64,000 nt of DNA from Mytilus galloprovincialis. Lineage: Eukaryota > Mollusca > Bivalvia > Mytilida > Mytilidae. The notes beneath the pieces were generated by a model. The model searched no databases. It was not told the origin of the DNA and saw only the letters and a program-made list of their open reading frames with translations. Shown piece by piece: positions 1 through 12,349 of this stretch (position 1 is the stretch's first letter; the number at the start of each line of letters is the position of its first letter). The stretch spans positions 11,440,441 to 11,504,440 of the forward strand of contig NC_134838.1 in assembly GCF_965363235.1 (NCBI RefSeq), written 5' to 3'. A program made the translations under genes and the position numbers.

Positions 1-809
1 GAAGTGAACAATAATAATTGTCTTTTTTTGTTGTGCATGTACTGATTTTGTGTCATGGATAAATATCCCATATCCTTTGTTTTTCTATTAAATGTAGTCG
101 AAAATCAAAGCAACCCTTTCAACGAAAGAAAATAGACGAAAGACAATAACGTAACAAAACTCAACACAGGAAACTAAAGATTTAGCATAATAAAAACTTG
201 AGAATAAACTCAGAAGCCTTTTGTGCCTGTCTATTTTTGCAGACTGTATTGGTGGCCTCTTGTTTTTGTGTCGTTGACATCTGTTTTTATTCATAATCAA
301 TAGTGCGTAACATCATATAACTCAAGATTTGCATTGTTTTAAAGTCATTTTGAAGCTAACTATGCGGTGTAGGCTTTGCTCATTGTTGAAGGCCGTACGG
401 TGATTTTTAGTTGTTAACTCCTATTTCATTTGTCTCTGATAATTTGAAGTTGTCTGATTGGCAATCATACCACATCTTCTTATTTCTATATAACAGAGGG
501 ATATCCAAAAAGCAACAACCATGATCATAACTACAAACCGGGATAAGCATGTGTTATAATACAGATTGAAAAAAAATAAAAATACTTTTCCTTTGCCGGT
601 TCTTTAAATTTGAAGATACAACTATTTAAAAGTAAAAATAAATATCGTAAACTGTTTTATTTTCTATCTTTCAAGTACAAATTTCAAAACGACAGTAAAC
701 ACTTTTCATGGGAAACTATTTGATGTTATTATAAAATTTGTAAATTACCAATAACATGAAAAACAATTGTTTGTGCTTGTATATTTTATTTCAGATTATA
801 CATTTTTTT
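1..809. other. Intergenic stretch with one interspersed repeat fragment
   Basis: No coding region is recognised. About 350-487 is a plus-strand copy of a common bivalve interspersed repeat (core GGCTTTGCTCATTGTTGAAG, ending in CAATCATACCACATCTTC). The last 25 bases hold, on the minus strand, an AATAAA (785-790) that fits as the polyadenylation signal of the C4-like gene copy that follows. Confidence 0.5.
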
Positions 810-1875
810 TCAGTTGGAGCAGACAACACAAGTGAGCTCCCTGCCATTAACGTACGGTGGACATTTTAAACTTCCACAAACGGCTTCCACTGGATACACG
901 ACAGCATCATTGATATCTCTATCTCCACCAGGCACTGAATCCAACTTCTCATCAACACAGATGTATTCTGTGGGAGAACGGCCATTTGTACTTGACTGCG
1001 ACATGAGATATCCAGAAAATGCTTTATGCCATCCGGCGTGACATGTTACTTTACCTGGTACCATCAAAACTGTTGTTCTTTTAGACTGGCAAACAGCACA
1101 TGGCACATCTTTATCATGAAAAGTCTTTGAATATGGCCTGTTCTGAATGATTTCATATTCGATACCATATACCCTACCTGTCCATGTATTCACTCCACTA
1201 TTATAATCTTTCCATTCAGAAATCTTTGGTAAACACAGAGCATTTGCTCCCGACCCATCAATGTTGTGTTTTTTTCCGGCAGCATATCCTACAAAAAGTT
1301 CACAAAATTTAATATACATTAAAAAAAATGCACAGTATTAATATTATTTAGTTAGAATTAAGACTTTATAACAGTAAGTAAACAAGTCACATGAGCGTAA
1401 TTACACTTTCTTTATGTACTTAAGAAAGTTTTTATTTTTTACATCTGATTTGTATGTACACTTTTTTAAATTCCTCAATGTTTCTATGATGGCGCTATTA
1501 ATTAGGACCACAGTAACAACTTACCATCATAAACTATCTTAGACTCCTCTGGACATGATGTTTTCCCCATCTAATATACGTCTCGTCTGATTTTCCTGGT
1601 AAAAAAAGGTCATATTTAGAATTTTTGATTAACATTTTATCATTAATTAAGGCACGAATCATGTTCTTCGCCGAACCTAAAAACACAAATGTCAACGTTA
1701 ATATTACAACAAATCACATAATAAGAATAAATACGACAGAGAATTGCTGTTCATGTAGAAAAAAAACATTAGTAATCAGTGAAAAGGAACAACATACCAT
1801 TATTGTTACCAAGCATAGATTGTAGATCTTTCAAGTTCCTTTTAATTTCTTTTATGAGATGTTCTTTTAAACACC
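810..1875 (-). pseudogene. Short-chain collagen C4-like gene, copy 1 (frameshifted exon)
   Basis: Three exons are visible on the minus strand. 1810-1875 encodes a short coiled-coil stretch (LIKEIKRNLKDLQSML) and ends at donor G|GTAACA. 1525-1595 encodes the start of the C4-like domain (ETYIRWGK). 810-1288 encodes the rest (GSGANALCLP, DVPCAVCQSKRTTVLMVPGK, YICVDE, CPPYVNGRELTCVVCSN) and ends in TGA at 810-812. All introns are phase 1 with good GT/AG sites. The family, common in molluscs, sponges and cnidarians, consists of secreted cysteine-rich proteins whose role is not settled; structural or immune-related functions are suggested. The 1525-1595 exon is 71 nt, one shorter than its partner in copy 2: an A is missing after TGGGGAAAA, so frame is lost at the SCPEE segment and a stop follows. 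The large final exon is still open, so this is a recent pseudogene, a polymorphism or an assembly error. No signal-peptide exon was found. Confidence 0.7.
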
Positions 1876-2335
1876 CTGGCTCTCAAGCTCGACAACAAAC
1901 ACAGGAAAAAAGGACAACCAAACTGATCTTCAACATGATAATTCGATATCTTTACCAGTTGGCTAGTATTAGGTGTACTAATATTTACTTTTGTTTTCAT
2001 TATTGATGTAAAGATTTCAATGTGTGTTGATGCAACAGATAATGTAATGTGAAACCTGCAATTACAATATTGCGTGCTTGTTTTAAATGTCAACTTAAAT
2101 TGAGATGCTATGAATGAATGTTGAATACATCCTTAATCCTTAAACGAGAGTTTTCACATGCACAGTGTACAATAAATCAAAACAAAATATATCTAAAAAG
2201 TAAAATCACAAAAATACTGAACTCCGAGGAAAATTCAAAACGGAAAGTCCCTAATAAAATGGCAAAATCAAATGATAAAACAGATCAAACGAATGGGCAA
2301 CAACTGTCATATTCCTGACTTAGTACAGGCATTTT
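1876..2335 (-). repeat. Interspersed repeat flanking the duplication
   Basis: About 2180-2335 is a minus-strand copy of the 3' tail of an abundant bivalve RT-type element. Its reverse complement reads CAAGTCAGGAATATGACAGT, then the GGGACTTTCCGT box and CCTCGGAGTTC. The same tail recurs in plus orientation near 8950-9050 and 18740-18850. Nothing coding is recognised in 1876-2180, although upstream exons of the C4-like copy could lie here. Confidence 0.5.
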
Positions 2336-2971
2336 CAAATGTAGAAATGGTGGATTGAACCTTGTTTTATAGCGCTAAACCTTTCACTTGTATGACAATC
2401 GCATCGAATTCCTTTTTACTTTTCACAAACAAAAATTATCATATCTTACTTTAAGCCGAAACATTCCTTGCTTCAATAAGTTTAATCAACATCCATAATA
2501 TATCTATAAATTTACTCGATCGAGGTGCAGGAAGCCTTTTTCATTTGCAAGATACTTTAAAACTCTAAAATAAATGAGACCCATCCCAAAAAACCAAATT
2601 CTCGTCAAAATCAGACTATGTATATCATTTGGATGTAACTCATATAAGATACAAAAAGAGTACACAAGTCGAACTCGAGATTTTGAAAAAAGATATTTAT
2701 TCTTTACATATTAAGTTTTTTTTTAATTTATTAATCAGACTTAAAGCTTTATCATAGAATTGAATTTAATGCATTATAATACTTTTATTTCCTTGTGCAG
2801 TAGGAATAATATGTTCACATTACATCTCTATGTTGCCTTCATTGGATCATACAGGTATATTTACCAAACTACCATCAGAAATCTATAGAAAAATAATCCA
2901 GATACTATCGTAACTGGTTTTAATTAATCATAAAACTTGTTTTAGCTGCTGCTCTTTCAAACGGACACTAT

Positions 2972-4030
2972 TGTCCTTCAATCGAACACCACAAACCACA
3001 CATGTGTTAACAGGACGGACATCCGGAACATAATAGATGTACTAAATTATTTGTATGCCCCCACCTACGACAGTTGTCAAGGATTTACCGTTATTCATTT
3101 ACTATGTAACTAACGTCACTAACGTTAACTATTGTTTACGTAACGCTGCCTTGTGAGCAACGTCTATATAATGAATACAATTTGTATGAACACAAGCCTT
3201 ATTAATTCAAAGAGAATTACCAACCACAAGATTCACGATATTGGTACCGTGACCAATGGAGAAGATAGTAGCAATTCGTGGTGGTCACCAAAGCACAATA
3301 ACAAGACTGATGAATAGAACGAAAGAGAGAGTTTTAGAAAATGACATAGGAATTTAAGAGCTTTCGGTTGCCGCAGATACCCTGATAAAGAAAAGGAACC
3401 TGCTTCAATCTCTTGACTTACAGATCTTAGATGAAAACGAAGTAGAAATTATTGTCGCCGACGATTATACAATATATGGAAGTCGCAAATTCAACAACAG
3501 CAACAAATGTTTATCACATATTACCCAAGCCCGAAATTTACGGGAGACATATTCACATGGCAGACATTCTGAGAATCGTTTGAGACAACCATTCAATACA
3601 ATCCCTCTTTAACAAATGTACAAAAGGTCAGTTTTCTCAAATCTCAGGTACACAATGAACCCGCACAATGCATATTCGGTTTATCTTAATCAAACGCCAA
3701 CTATTACCACGCATTAATATTGCTAAAGGTAATGTATGGTCAAACACAATCAATTATAAACGCGTACATGCAGAATCAGCTTGAACTTACGCACCTGTCA
3801 CTTACAACGCACATCATTATAACAGTTTACGATACAATGGAATCGTGCATACGCGGATAAGAGTCGCTCAGACAATCGCAAGACACATTCGGATCACTTT
3901 TAGTACCAAACATATTTGGAAAGTTACCCGATGAAATGAAAACAAAATGATGACTAGAGAACACGGAAAACTGAATTGGGATATTAGGTCTCTGAGAGAA
4001 ACGATCGGGAAAGTTGGAAAGCTTAACTCA
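2972..4030 (+). mobile_element. BEL/Pao LTR retrotransposon fossil, copy in unit 1
   Basis: A putative LTR (about 2972-3229, TGTCC...ACCACA) is followed by a tRNA-like primer site region (GGTACCGTGACC) and a gag-like stretch. Conceptual translation shows blocks typical of the DUF1759-type gag of BEL/Pao elements (FTWQTFWESFETTI, the FLKSQV block, NYYHALILLKVMYG). The copy is broken in several places and holds only the LTR and part of the gag region; no polymerase part or second LTR is present. It shares its 5' half with the copy in unit 2, so the insertion predates the duplication. Confidence 0.6.
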
Positions 4031-4265
4031 ATCAAATCCCTTTTCTGAAACAATAGTATAACATCACAACATAGAAAAACACACTATAAAATATCAATTG
4101 GAAGGCTTAACTCAATCAAAAAACGCAAATTAACACACAATGAACGAATAAATTTGATCTTTGATAATACCTGAATGCAAATTCATAGTTAATAAAATTT
4201 ATATTATAAGGGGTAAATAAATAAGGTTAAAAGTAAATAAACAGGTTTAAACAAAGTTAAAGTAA

Positions 4266-4470
4266 GAAATACGAAAATAAAGATATTTATGGAATAACTA
4301 ATCGAAAAATGCAAATACAAAAAAATATTCAACGAGTGACCGAACAACACATTAATTCACGAATGCATGTAACGCATGAGTTAGATATCTGTGTTTTTTG
4401 GTCACGAGTTGAATATTTTTTATGTTTGAATTTTTCGAGTAGTTTTTCCATAAATATCTTTATTTTGCCC
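4266..4470. repeat. Foldback (inverted) repeat with arms of about 90 bp, unit 1 copy
   Basis: The left arm begins AATAAAGATATTTATGGAAT. The right arm, ending in TCCATAAATATCTTTATTTT, is its imperfect reverse complement. Also matched inside the arms are TTCAACGAGTGACC / GGTCACGAGTTGAA and the AATCGAAAAA / TTTTTCGAGT blocks. The centre holds GAATGCATGTAACGCATGAG. It could be a MITE or the tip of a foldback element. The duplicate is at 13552-13757. Confidence 0.7.
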
Positions 4471-5673
4471 AGGGATGTAGTTTTCTGAATTTTGAATGTA
4501 AAATGTAAGTAAATATCTATAAGTGCTACGGTAGGAGTGTGTGTGCAAGTTTCTGGAAGACATTTGTTTGTAAAATTTATGTCATGTGATGCTGTATGCG
4601 CAGACGTTTGTTTATTCATTGTTACTATGAATGTTTCTGTTGGTATTTCAGATGTAAAAAGATGTGAAGCGCATGTGTGTCTTATACAATATATAGGTAC
4701 TGAAACACTTGTACGTTATACGTTGTTTACAAACATTAATTTGATATGTAAAGTTCACGACACGATATTTGTCTGGGTCAAATCAATAACAAATCTATAT
4801 AAGGATTTAGGTGCAACAGAGAAAAAAGTACTACAACTTATCTTTTCGAATCATTATCAAAAACTTTTAAAACCTCATCAAAACTATTAATCCAAATTTC
4901 CAAAAAAATATTGTATCCAAATACAAGGATCGGAAAAATCGTGCGATGTCACTGACCGCATTTCGTTTCTGATTAGATAATAATAAAAAAAAAAAAACAT
5001 TCCGGAGTAACAAATGAATTTCGTAAAAAAATATTGTGTAGTTATATATCGTAATTCAGATATTTTTATGAATATAAACGAAAAATATTATTTGTAGAGC
5101 AGCAAAGACTTTTTGTAACAACTATCAATGTATTTAGATATTTAAATCAATGTTATTTATAGGTAATTTTACTGAATATTTCCCCTAGGTATTCAGTGGT
5201 AATTTAACAGGGATACTTGATGGAATGCTGTACACCAAGCTTAATTGTTAAACAGCAATATGTACAATAAAGAATCAATTAGAGTGTTAAAAAAAAGAAG
5301 CTATCAGGTTTATTTCACATGTTAAACTAGTTGTTTTTATATCATTGGTAAATCACGATAATTCACTGCTATCAATGTAATGATTGTTTTAAGCAACATG
5401 ACAAGAAATAATGTGTGGATAATGTGAACGATTCGGATGATCATAATATAGTTTCAATCAGCAAACAGGTCGAAATAGAAAGAGCAAAGCAAAAACATGC
5501 GTAATGTACATATAAAAAATTGTGCCAGAATAAAAGGAATCTATTATTAAAGCATTATATCAGGAGTAATTAAAAACGTTTTATAAAAAAAATACCGAAA
5601 TCCAATGTAACTTCAAAGGGTTAAATCATCTAGGATTTATTGCAATCGTCCTGTGTGATATAAATTCTTTTAA
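4471..5673. other. No recognisable gene
   Basis: An open stretch at 4537-4890 (+) persists as a shorter open stretch in the duplicate (13868-14083). It shows no domain, has no splice context, and its coding bias matches its AT-rich surroundings. I do not call it a gene. Confidence 0.4.
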
Positions 5674-6358
5674 AGGGGCACTAGCTACGTGATATATAAA
5701 AAATCAAAAGTAGGATTTTTTTTTGTTCAATCATTAATGAAAGTGAAATAGTGAAATAATTATTTGCTTTTATCAGCTTTAATGATTTAATTTGGTCAAA
5801 TTAAGCTAATAAACATTGATAATGAATTATTCACTTGCAAGTGAATAATTTGACCACATTAAATCCGTATTCATGTGAACTCCAATGTAACCCCGTAGAA
5901 AGAGATAGAATCACGCATGCATTGTCCGTGTACGCGTATTTAAAGGAAAAGAATGTCAACATTGAAAGTGAAACAAAGGTAAATAATTTGATTAACTGAT
6001 TCGATCCACACAAAATTATTCTTTTAAAGGTAAAAACAACGATAAACATAATTTTTTAATCTATAATACAAAATTTAACAGACTCATAAAAATCCAAATG
6101 CACGAGTTGCTTAATCTAATTATATCTATGTTTATGTTTACATCGCTTATATGGTCATAAAAGGTCAACTAGATAGTTAATTAGATGGCGTCTTGGCTAA
6201 AATTCACACGAAACGAAGCTACAAATTATTGAGACCATGTTCTGTAAATAGTTTATTTTATACTTTTGATAGATTGGAAAAATGTTTGACATTGTTATAA
6301 ACAAAATATGAGAATTTGAGACAAATCGGTGAACAGGAATTTGGCAGCTAATGTCCCT
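5674..6358. mobile_element. MITE with TTAA flanks, unit 1 copy
   Basis: TTAA occurs at 5670-5673 and 6359-6362. The terminal inverted repeats are AGGGGCACTAGCT on the left and, as reverse complement on the right, AGGGACATTAGCT. There is no coding capacity. An internal palindrome, TTCACTTGCAAGTGAA, lies at about 5831. TTAA target sites point to the piggyBac or Kolobok groups, but the TTAA may be part of the repeat and the superfamily is undecided. The duplicate is at 14857-15541. Confidence 0.65.
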
Positions 6359-9050
6359 TTAATGATAATATCACTGTAGTAAAATCCGTGGTTTATGTCT
6401 AGAACTGAGGTGGAAGAATCTGTATCTGTTAATGGTCAGAGCATCGCCAATATACCTGTATTTGATAGTAAATGATCTAGCTTCCTTGATCTTCTTATTT
6501 TTTTTACAAATGTCCGAAAGAACTCTGGGTCATATGAAAATAAGAAAAGGTCAACCAGGAGAGGTGCAAGGATGGTTTCCATTGAATGCCGATAAGCTGA
6601 TTGAAAATTCAACAAATATGAAAAAGCATAATGATCACTTAATCTTAGGTGTATCATTTTATTTCTCATTTAAAAAAGAAAACCTTTTAAAATGATAAAT
6701 AAAACATTAAAGGGTATCTTACTATCATAAATTCCAACAATTTTGTTCAAGTTTCCAATAAATCAATTCAGACATACTAAGGTTATGATACAATATACGA
6801 TAAAATGTCCCTAAATCTAACAAAAAAGTCTCTTCAATCAGGAACCACCAAACCAGACATTTAAAGATTTTTATTTATTATATGAATTGTTCTGAGATTT
6901 GAGAAAATAATTCCATTAAAAATATGCGTTCAACATAAACAATACTAATAGTAATGTCTTAGATGAAGTGACGCAAGTATCAATTCCTTGATAGAGGTTT
7001 GCTGCTCATAAGGAACTATTAAATCAAGAGTTAGTAGTAAAGTTGAAATCATCCTTTCGTGAATTTTAAGGACGTTCCCACAATCCCGTCCCCCTTTTCT
7101 ATAAATGTAACCAATTGAATTAGACTCATTATTAGGTTTATACTTACATGAGCAATATGACGAGTGCTACATATGGAACAGGATTTGCTTACCTTACAGC
7201 ATCACCTTATATCACCCCCAATTTTTCAAGTAATTCACGTTGCTCAGTCTTCAATTTTCTATGTTTTGTTGTGTGTACTGTTGTCTGTCTATTGATCTTG
7301 TTTTTTGCGTTGACAGTTTATTTTTGTCTTTGACTTTGAATATCCCTGTATTATCTTTTACTCTCTTTTAGTGTCTTAGTAATTTATTTTATCTATTAAT
7401 ATTGAATTTTATAAGAATGCGGGACCACCAGTTCACCAGATGTGGTATCGACCTAGTTTTTGTAAAAAAAAATCACTTTATAAATTTTGTATGTCCGAGT
7501 TCTACCATCATAGATTCCGGCAAACTATTCGGTTCAATCCAGTATATTTTATGTATAAAAATACATTACATTTTTGTTGAATGATATGGCACATAACTAC
7601 TTTTAGACTTGTTTTCAAAACAAAGATATATGACTAATAGAATAAATATGTATAACGATTATGCCAATATAGAAATAATGGTTAATATACCACCTTCAAT
7701 GGGTTTAATCAATGAAAATTAAATGTATACTATCTTGTGCTAAGCAGAAATGAATTGTTAAGGATATTGTACTCATTTCAAAATTAATAAATATTGTTGC
7801 TATCTAATTAGTGACTGCGATTCAAGGCACTCTATATAAATCTTTTTCTTTAAACATCAAAATGTACTGATATTAGTGCAAAAATATAAAGAATGTGATT
7901 GCAGATTTTGAAGTAGATCTCTAAAGTATTTTTAGAATTCACACCTGTTTATTACATAATGAGTTTTGATAACCATGAAGACAATATTTTTAGCTTTCAT
8001 TGACTGTTTTTTGTTGTTTTTGTTTCATACTCAATATTTGTCATAAGGGGAAATGAAAATGCCAGTTACTGGATCATGTTGATTGACTCTCTACTTTGAT
8101 CATAAGAACAAAACACTTAGACATACATCGTATGGGATTTGGATTGCAGGAACATAGATTTGATATGGAAGCACATATTAAAAAAAATTAAAATAGATAT
8201 TTTATAGAAACAAGTATATTTTTCTACCTTTTAGTGAAATCTTAGAAATTTCATAATTAAACTTTATAGGAAAATTTATTCTATTAAATTTTTCTGTCTT
8301 AATTGATTTATTTAACAGTGGCAAGAGTGTGAAGTTAGTATTCAGTGCATACCGTTTTAAGATACAACTAAAATCCAAGAAGAATTTGTATGTTCCTTTA
8401 CCTCTTCAGACCTTGCTTTCATACTTAATATTCAAACATAAGCCATCTGTCCCACATGAGGAGCAGGATTTATTTATTCTCTAGGATCACATGATAACAC
8501 CAATAGTTTTGCCATGAATTACAGATTCTAGTTGCTGACGTTGTTTGTCATCTTCAGTACGTGTTATAGTGTTCCTTTTATTTGTCTTTGTAAATTATTC
8601 TCTTTACTGTTTATTTTGTTTTGGTAATATACCTATGACGTAGCTCGGTACACATACATTGTGTTATCGTGCGATTGTAAGTTTTTGTATATTTGTCTTT
8701 TCATTAAATATATGTGCTTTATCTATATGTCTTTTTGGTTTTCTTTGTCGACAAACTTGAAATATTTGTTTGGTTTTTATTGAAATTCAGATAATGATAC
8801 AACACTGACTGCTATTGCAACTACGTTTGACATTTTTACCTATTATTTTTTTCGCTCACTCATTGTTTTCTTTTTATAAAAAATTGTATGAGTTTCACCT
8901 ATCTATAAAACCAAGTTTGATCCACCACCATTTTCTACATAAAATCGCCTATACCAAGTCAGGAATACGATAGTTGTTTTCAATTTGTTTGATATGTTTG
9001 AGATTTTGATTTTGTCATTTGATGAGGGACTTTCCGTCTTGGTTTTTTTC
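6359..9050 (+). repeat. Bivalve RT-element fragments and tail
   Basis: About 6990-7110 translates in part to DRGLLLIR and, after decay, a VEIILS-like stretch, matching the KLLNQ..VKLKSS.R.FYG segment seen better in other copies of this element. About 7140-7400 is the downstream CAGGATTTGCTTACC..ATCACC repeat. A second copy of that repeat starts at about 8450 (CCACATGAGGAGCAGGATTT). 8540-9050 is the untranslated tail ending in the CAAGTCAGGAATA and GGGACTTTCCGT boxes. All are fragments. The region between has no recognised gene. Confidence 0.5.
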
Positions 9051-9689
9051 AAATGTAGAAAATGGTGGATTGAACCTTGTTTTATAGCGCTAAACCTCTC
9101 ACTTGTATGACAGTCGCATCGAATTCCATTTTACTTTTCACAAACAAAAATTATCATATCTTACTTTAAGCCGAAACATTCCTTGCTTCAATAAGTTTAA
9201 TCAACATCCATAATATATCTATAAATTTACTCGATCGAGGTGCAGGAAGCCTTTTTCATTTGCAAGATACTTTAAAACTCTAAAATAAATGAGACTCCTC
9301 CCAAAAAACCAAATTCTCGTCAAAATCAGACTATGTATATCATTTGGATGTAACTCATATAAGATACAAAAAGAGTACACAAGTCGAACTCGAGATTTTG
9401 ATTAAAGATATTTATTCTTTACATATTAAGTTTTTTTAAATTTATTAATCACACTTAAAGCTTTATCATAGAATTGAACTTAATGCATTATGATACTTTC
9501 ATTTCCTTGTGCAGTAGGAATAATATGTTCACATTAAATCTCTATGTTGCCTTCATTGGATCATACACGTATATTTACCAAACTACCATCAGAAATCTAT
9601 AAAAAAAATAATCAAGATACTATCGTAACTGGTTTTAATTAATCATAAAACTTGTTTTAGCTGCTGCTCTTTCAAACGGACAGTATTGT

Positions 9690-11862
9690 CCTTCAATCGA
9701 ACACCACAAACCACACATGTGTTAACAGGACGGACATCCGGAACATAATAGATATACTAAATTATTTGTATGCCCCCACCTACGACAGTTGTCAAGGATT
9801 TACCGTTATTCATTTACTATGTAACTAACGTCACTAACGTTAACTATTGTTTACGTAACGCTGCCTTGTGAGCAATGTCTAAATAATGAATACAATTTGT
9901 ATGAACACAAGCCTTATTAATTCAAAGAGAATTACCAACCACAAGATTCACGATATTGGTACCGTGACCAATGGAGAAGATAGTAGCAATTCGTGGTGGT
10001 CACCAAAGCACAATAACAAGACTGATAAATAGAACGAAAGAGAGAGTTTTAGAAAATGACATAGAAATTTAAGAGCTTTCGGTTGCCGCAGATACCCTGA
10101 TAAAGAAGAGGAACCTGCTTCAATCGCTCGACTCACAGATCTTAGATGAAAACGAAGTAGAAATTATTGTCGCCGACGATTATACAATATATGGAAGTCG
10201 CAAATTCAACAACAGCAACAAATGTTTATCACATATTACCCAAGCCCGAAATTTACGGGAGACATATTCACATGGCAGACATTCTGAGAATCGTTTGAGA
10301 CAACCATTCAATACAATCCCTCTTTAACAAATGTACAAAAGGTCAGCTTTCTCAAATCTCAGGTACACAATGAACCCGCACAATGCATATTCGGTTTATC
10401 TTAATCAAACGCCAACTATTACCACGCATTAATATTGTTAAAGGTAATGTATGGTCAAACACAATCAATTATAAACGCGTACATGCAGAATCAGCTTGAA
10501 CTTACGCACCCGTCACTTACAACGCACATCATTATAGCAGTTTACGATACAATGGAACCAGAAATGATGAAAGTGTATAGAGACATTATTCTTGACAAGG
10601 AAAAACGAAGAGTTGTGGAAAAGATGAAAATGCAGATGAGAAAAAAAACTACATCATGAAATCTATAAAAAAAATAATCCAGATACTATCGTAACTGGTT
10701 TTAATTATTCATAAAACTCATACTCATCATGCTGTCAAGAAAGACACACCAATCACCCCTATTGGCATTGTATTTGATTGCAGCTGTCGAGAATCATCAG
10801 ATACGCCCATCCTTAATGATTGCCTTATGTCCGTCCCGCCACAAATGAATGAGTTATGTGGGATAATAGCAAGATTTATATTACACCAATATGCAGCAAC
10901 GAAAGACATCGTAAAAGATTTCCTTCAAATTGAGCTTGACAAAAAGGGTCGAGACGTGACGAGATTTATTTTTTGGCTGAGTGAACCTGCCGACCCATCA
11001 AGCCAACTGATTACATATCGTTTCAGAGTAGTTTTATTTGGTATATATTTCCCGTTCGTTTTGAATGCAACTCTACTGTAACATTTAAATAATAATTCGT
11101 CAATAATTGTAAATATGATGAAGAAAGATTTATACGTGGACAATGTTTTGTCAAGTTTCCAAACCGAAGAGAACATGTTGACATTCTACAGAGGATTCAG
11201 AGAATATCATCCAAAGGAGGATTTAACTTGAGGTCTTGGATGTCGAACACAGTGTAAAATTACGACAAGATGCAGCAACGGAGAATTCCCTTGATAAAAA
11301 CAAATCTGTAAAAATACTCGGATCAAGATCAAGATCCAATTTCGTTTCAAGATAGTATAAAATTGGGCTAGGACAGATGTGTAACGAAAAGAGAAATATT
11401 ACAATAATCCTCTAAAATATTTGACCCATTATGCATATTTAGTACGTTTACCGTAAGAGCAAAGATGTTGATGCAGCAAATTTGTAAACGAAAATTTGAA
11501 TGGGATGAACCACTTCCAGAACATATACAGAAACAATGGCTTAGTTCATTACAGGATCTCAAACAGGCACTCACAATTGAAATACCGAGATCTTATTTAT
11601 ACAACAGCGTATCGTCTATTATTACAACAAGAAAACCGCATGTTTTCACAGACGCAAGTCAGAGCGCTTACGGGGCATGTGCGTACCTTGTGAATGGGGA
11701 CCAGTTAGTTATTATGATGGCACAAACATTGTGTAACCCCTTTGAAACAGATAATACTTCCTAGACAAGAACTTGTGGGAGCTATTGTCCTTCAATCGAA
11801 CACCACAAACAACACATGTGTAAACAGGACGGACATCAGGAACATAATAGATGTACTAAATA
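9690..11862 (+). mobile_element. BEL/Pao LTR retrotransposon fossil, copy in unit 2
   Basis: Parts in order: LTR (about 9690-9947); gag-like stretch (about 9970-10560); a reverse-transcriptase region (about 10730-11270) whose conceptual translation shows PITPI..VFDCS, HQYAAT, DVTRFIFW and LYVDN blocks of the BEL/Pao type; an RNase-H-like region (about 11465-11770, with HVFTDASQSAYGACAYL); and a partial second LTR start (about 11780-11862) repeating TGTCCTTCAATCG. The copy is broken in many places. It keeps more of the polymerase than the unit 1 copy, so the two duplicates preserve different parts of one ancestral insertion. Confidence 0.7.
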
Positions 11863-12349
11863 GATATAGGAAGATGTGGTATGAGTGCCAATGAGACAAC
11901 TCTCCGTCCAAATAACAATTTATAAAAGTAAACCATTATAGTTCAATGTACGGCATTCAACACGGAGCCTTGGCTCACACCAAACAGCAAGCTATAAAGG
12001 GCCCAAAAAATTAGTAATGTAAAACCATTCAAACGGGAAAACCAACAGTCTATATAATCTATATAAAAACGGGAAACGAGAAACACGTATGAACAACATA
12101 AACAAACGACAACTACTGTACATCAGATTCCTAAATTAGGACAGGTGCAAACATTTGCAGCAGAATTAAACGTTTTAATGGTACCAAACCTTCTCCCTTT
12201 TCTGAAACAAGAGTATAACATCACAACATAGAAAAACACACTATAACATATCAATTGAAAGGCTTAACTCAATCAAAAAACGTAAATTAACACACAATGA
12301 ACGAATAAATTTGATCTTTGATAATACCTGAATGCAAATTCATAGTTAA
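11863..12349 (+). repeat. Interspersed bivalve repeat, near full length
   Basis: The repeat begins AGATATAGGAAGATGTGGTA and runs through GCCAATGAGACAACTCTCC, the CACGGAGCCTTGGCTCACAC box, GGACAGGTGCAAACATTTGC and CCTTCTCCCTTTTCTGAAAC. It interrupts the partial 3' LTR of the BEL/Pao fossil. Unit 1 keeps only the last part (from about 4043). Other copies lie at 25240-25430 and, reversed, 55380-55660. No tRNA-like promoter is evident. Confidence 0.65.

Larger units (their letters stand above)
2336..9050 (+). repeat. Segmental duplication, unit 1
   Basis: This block matches 9051 to about 18840 in the same orientation at high identity by eye. Matching landmarks include: GTAGAAATGGTGGATTGAAC at 2340 and 9056; the BEL/Pao LTR and gag-like stretch; the foldback repeat (4266 and 13552); the TTAA MITE (5674 and 14857); and the repeat around 7090-7330 (16260-16500). 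Unit 1 is about 6.7 kb against about 9.8 kb for unit 2, because unit 2 keeps or has gained extra sequence in several places. The last 500 bp (8540-9050) is itself part of an interspersed element and is more diverged from its partner. No host gene is recognised inside. Confidence 0.85.

Noticed and set aside
814-1041. Plus-strand ORF MEQTTQVSSLPLTYGG over the C4-like exon
   Set aside because: It is the antisense shadow of the conserved minus-strand exon; the same shadow occurs at 19745-19972 for the same reason.
4537-4890. Plus-strand ORF of 117 codons, partly preserved in the duplicate at 13868-14083
   Set aside because: Preservation is explained by recent duplication. There is no domain, no splice context and no codon bias.
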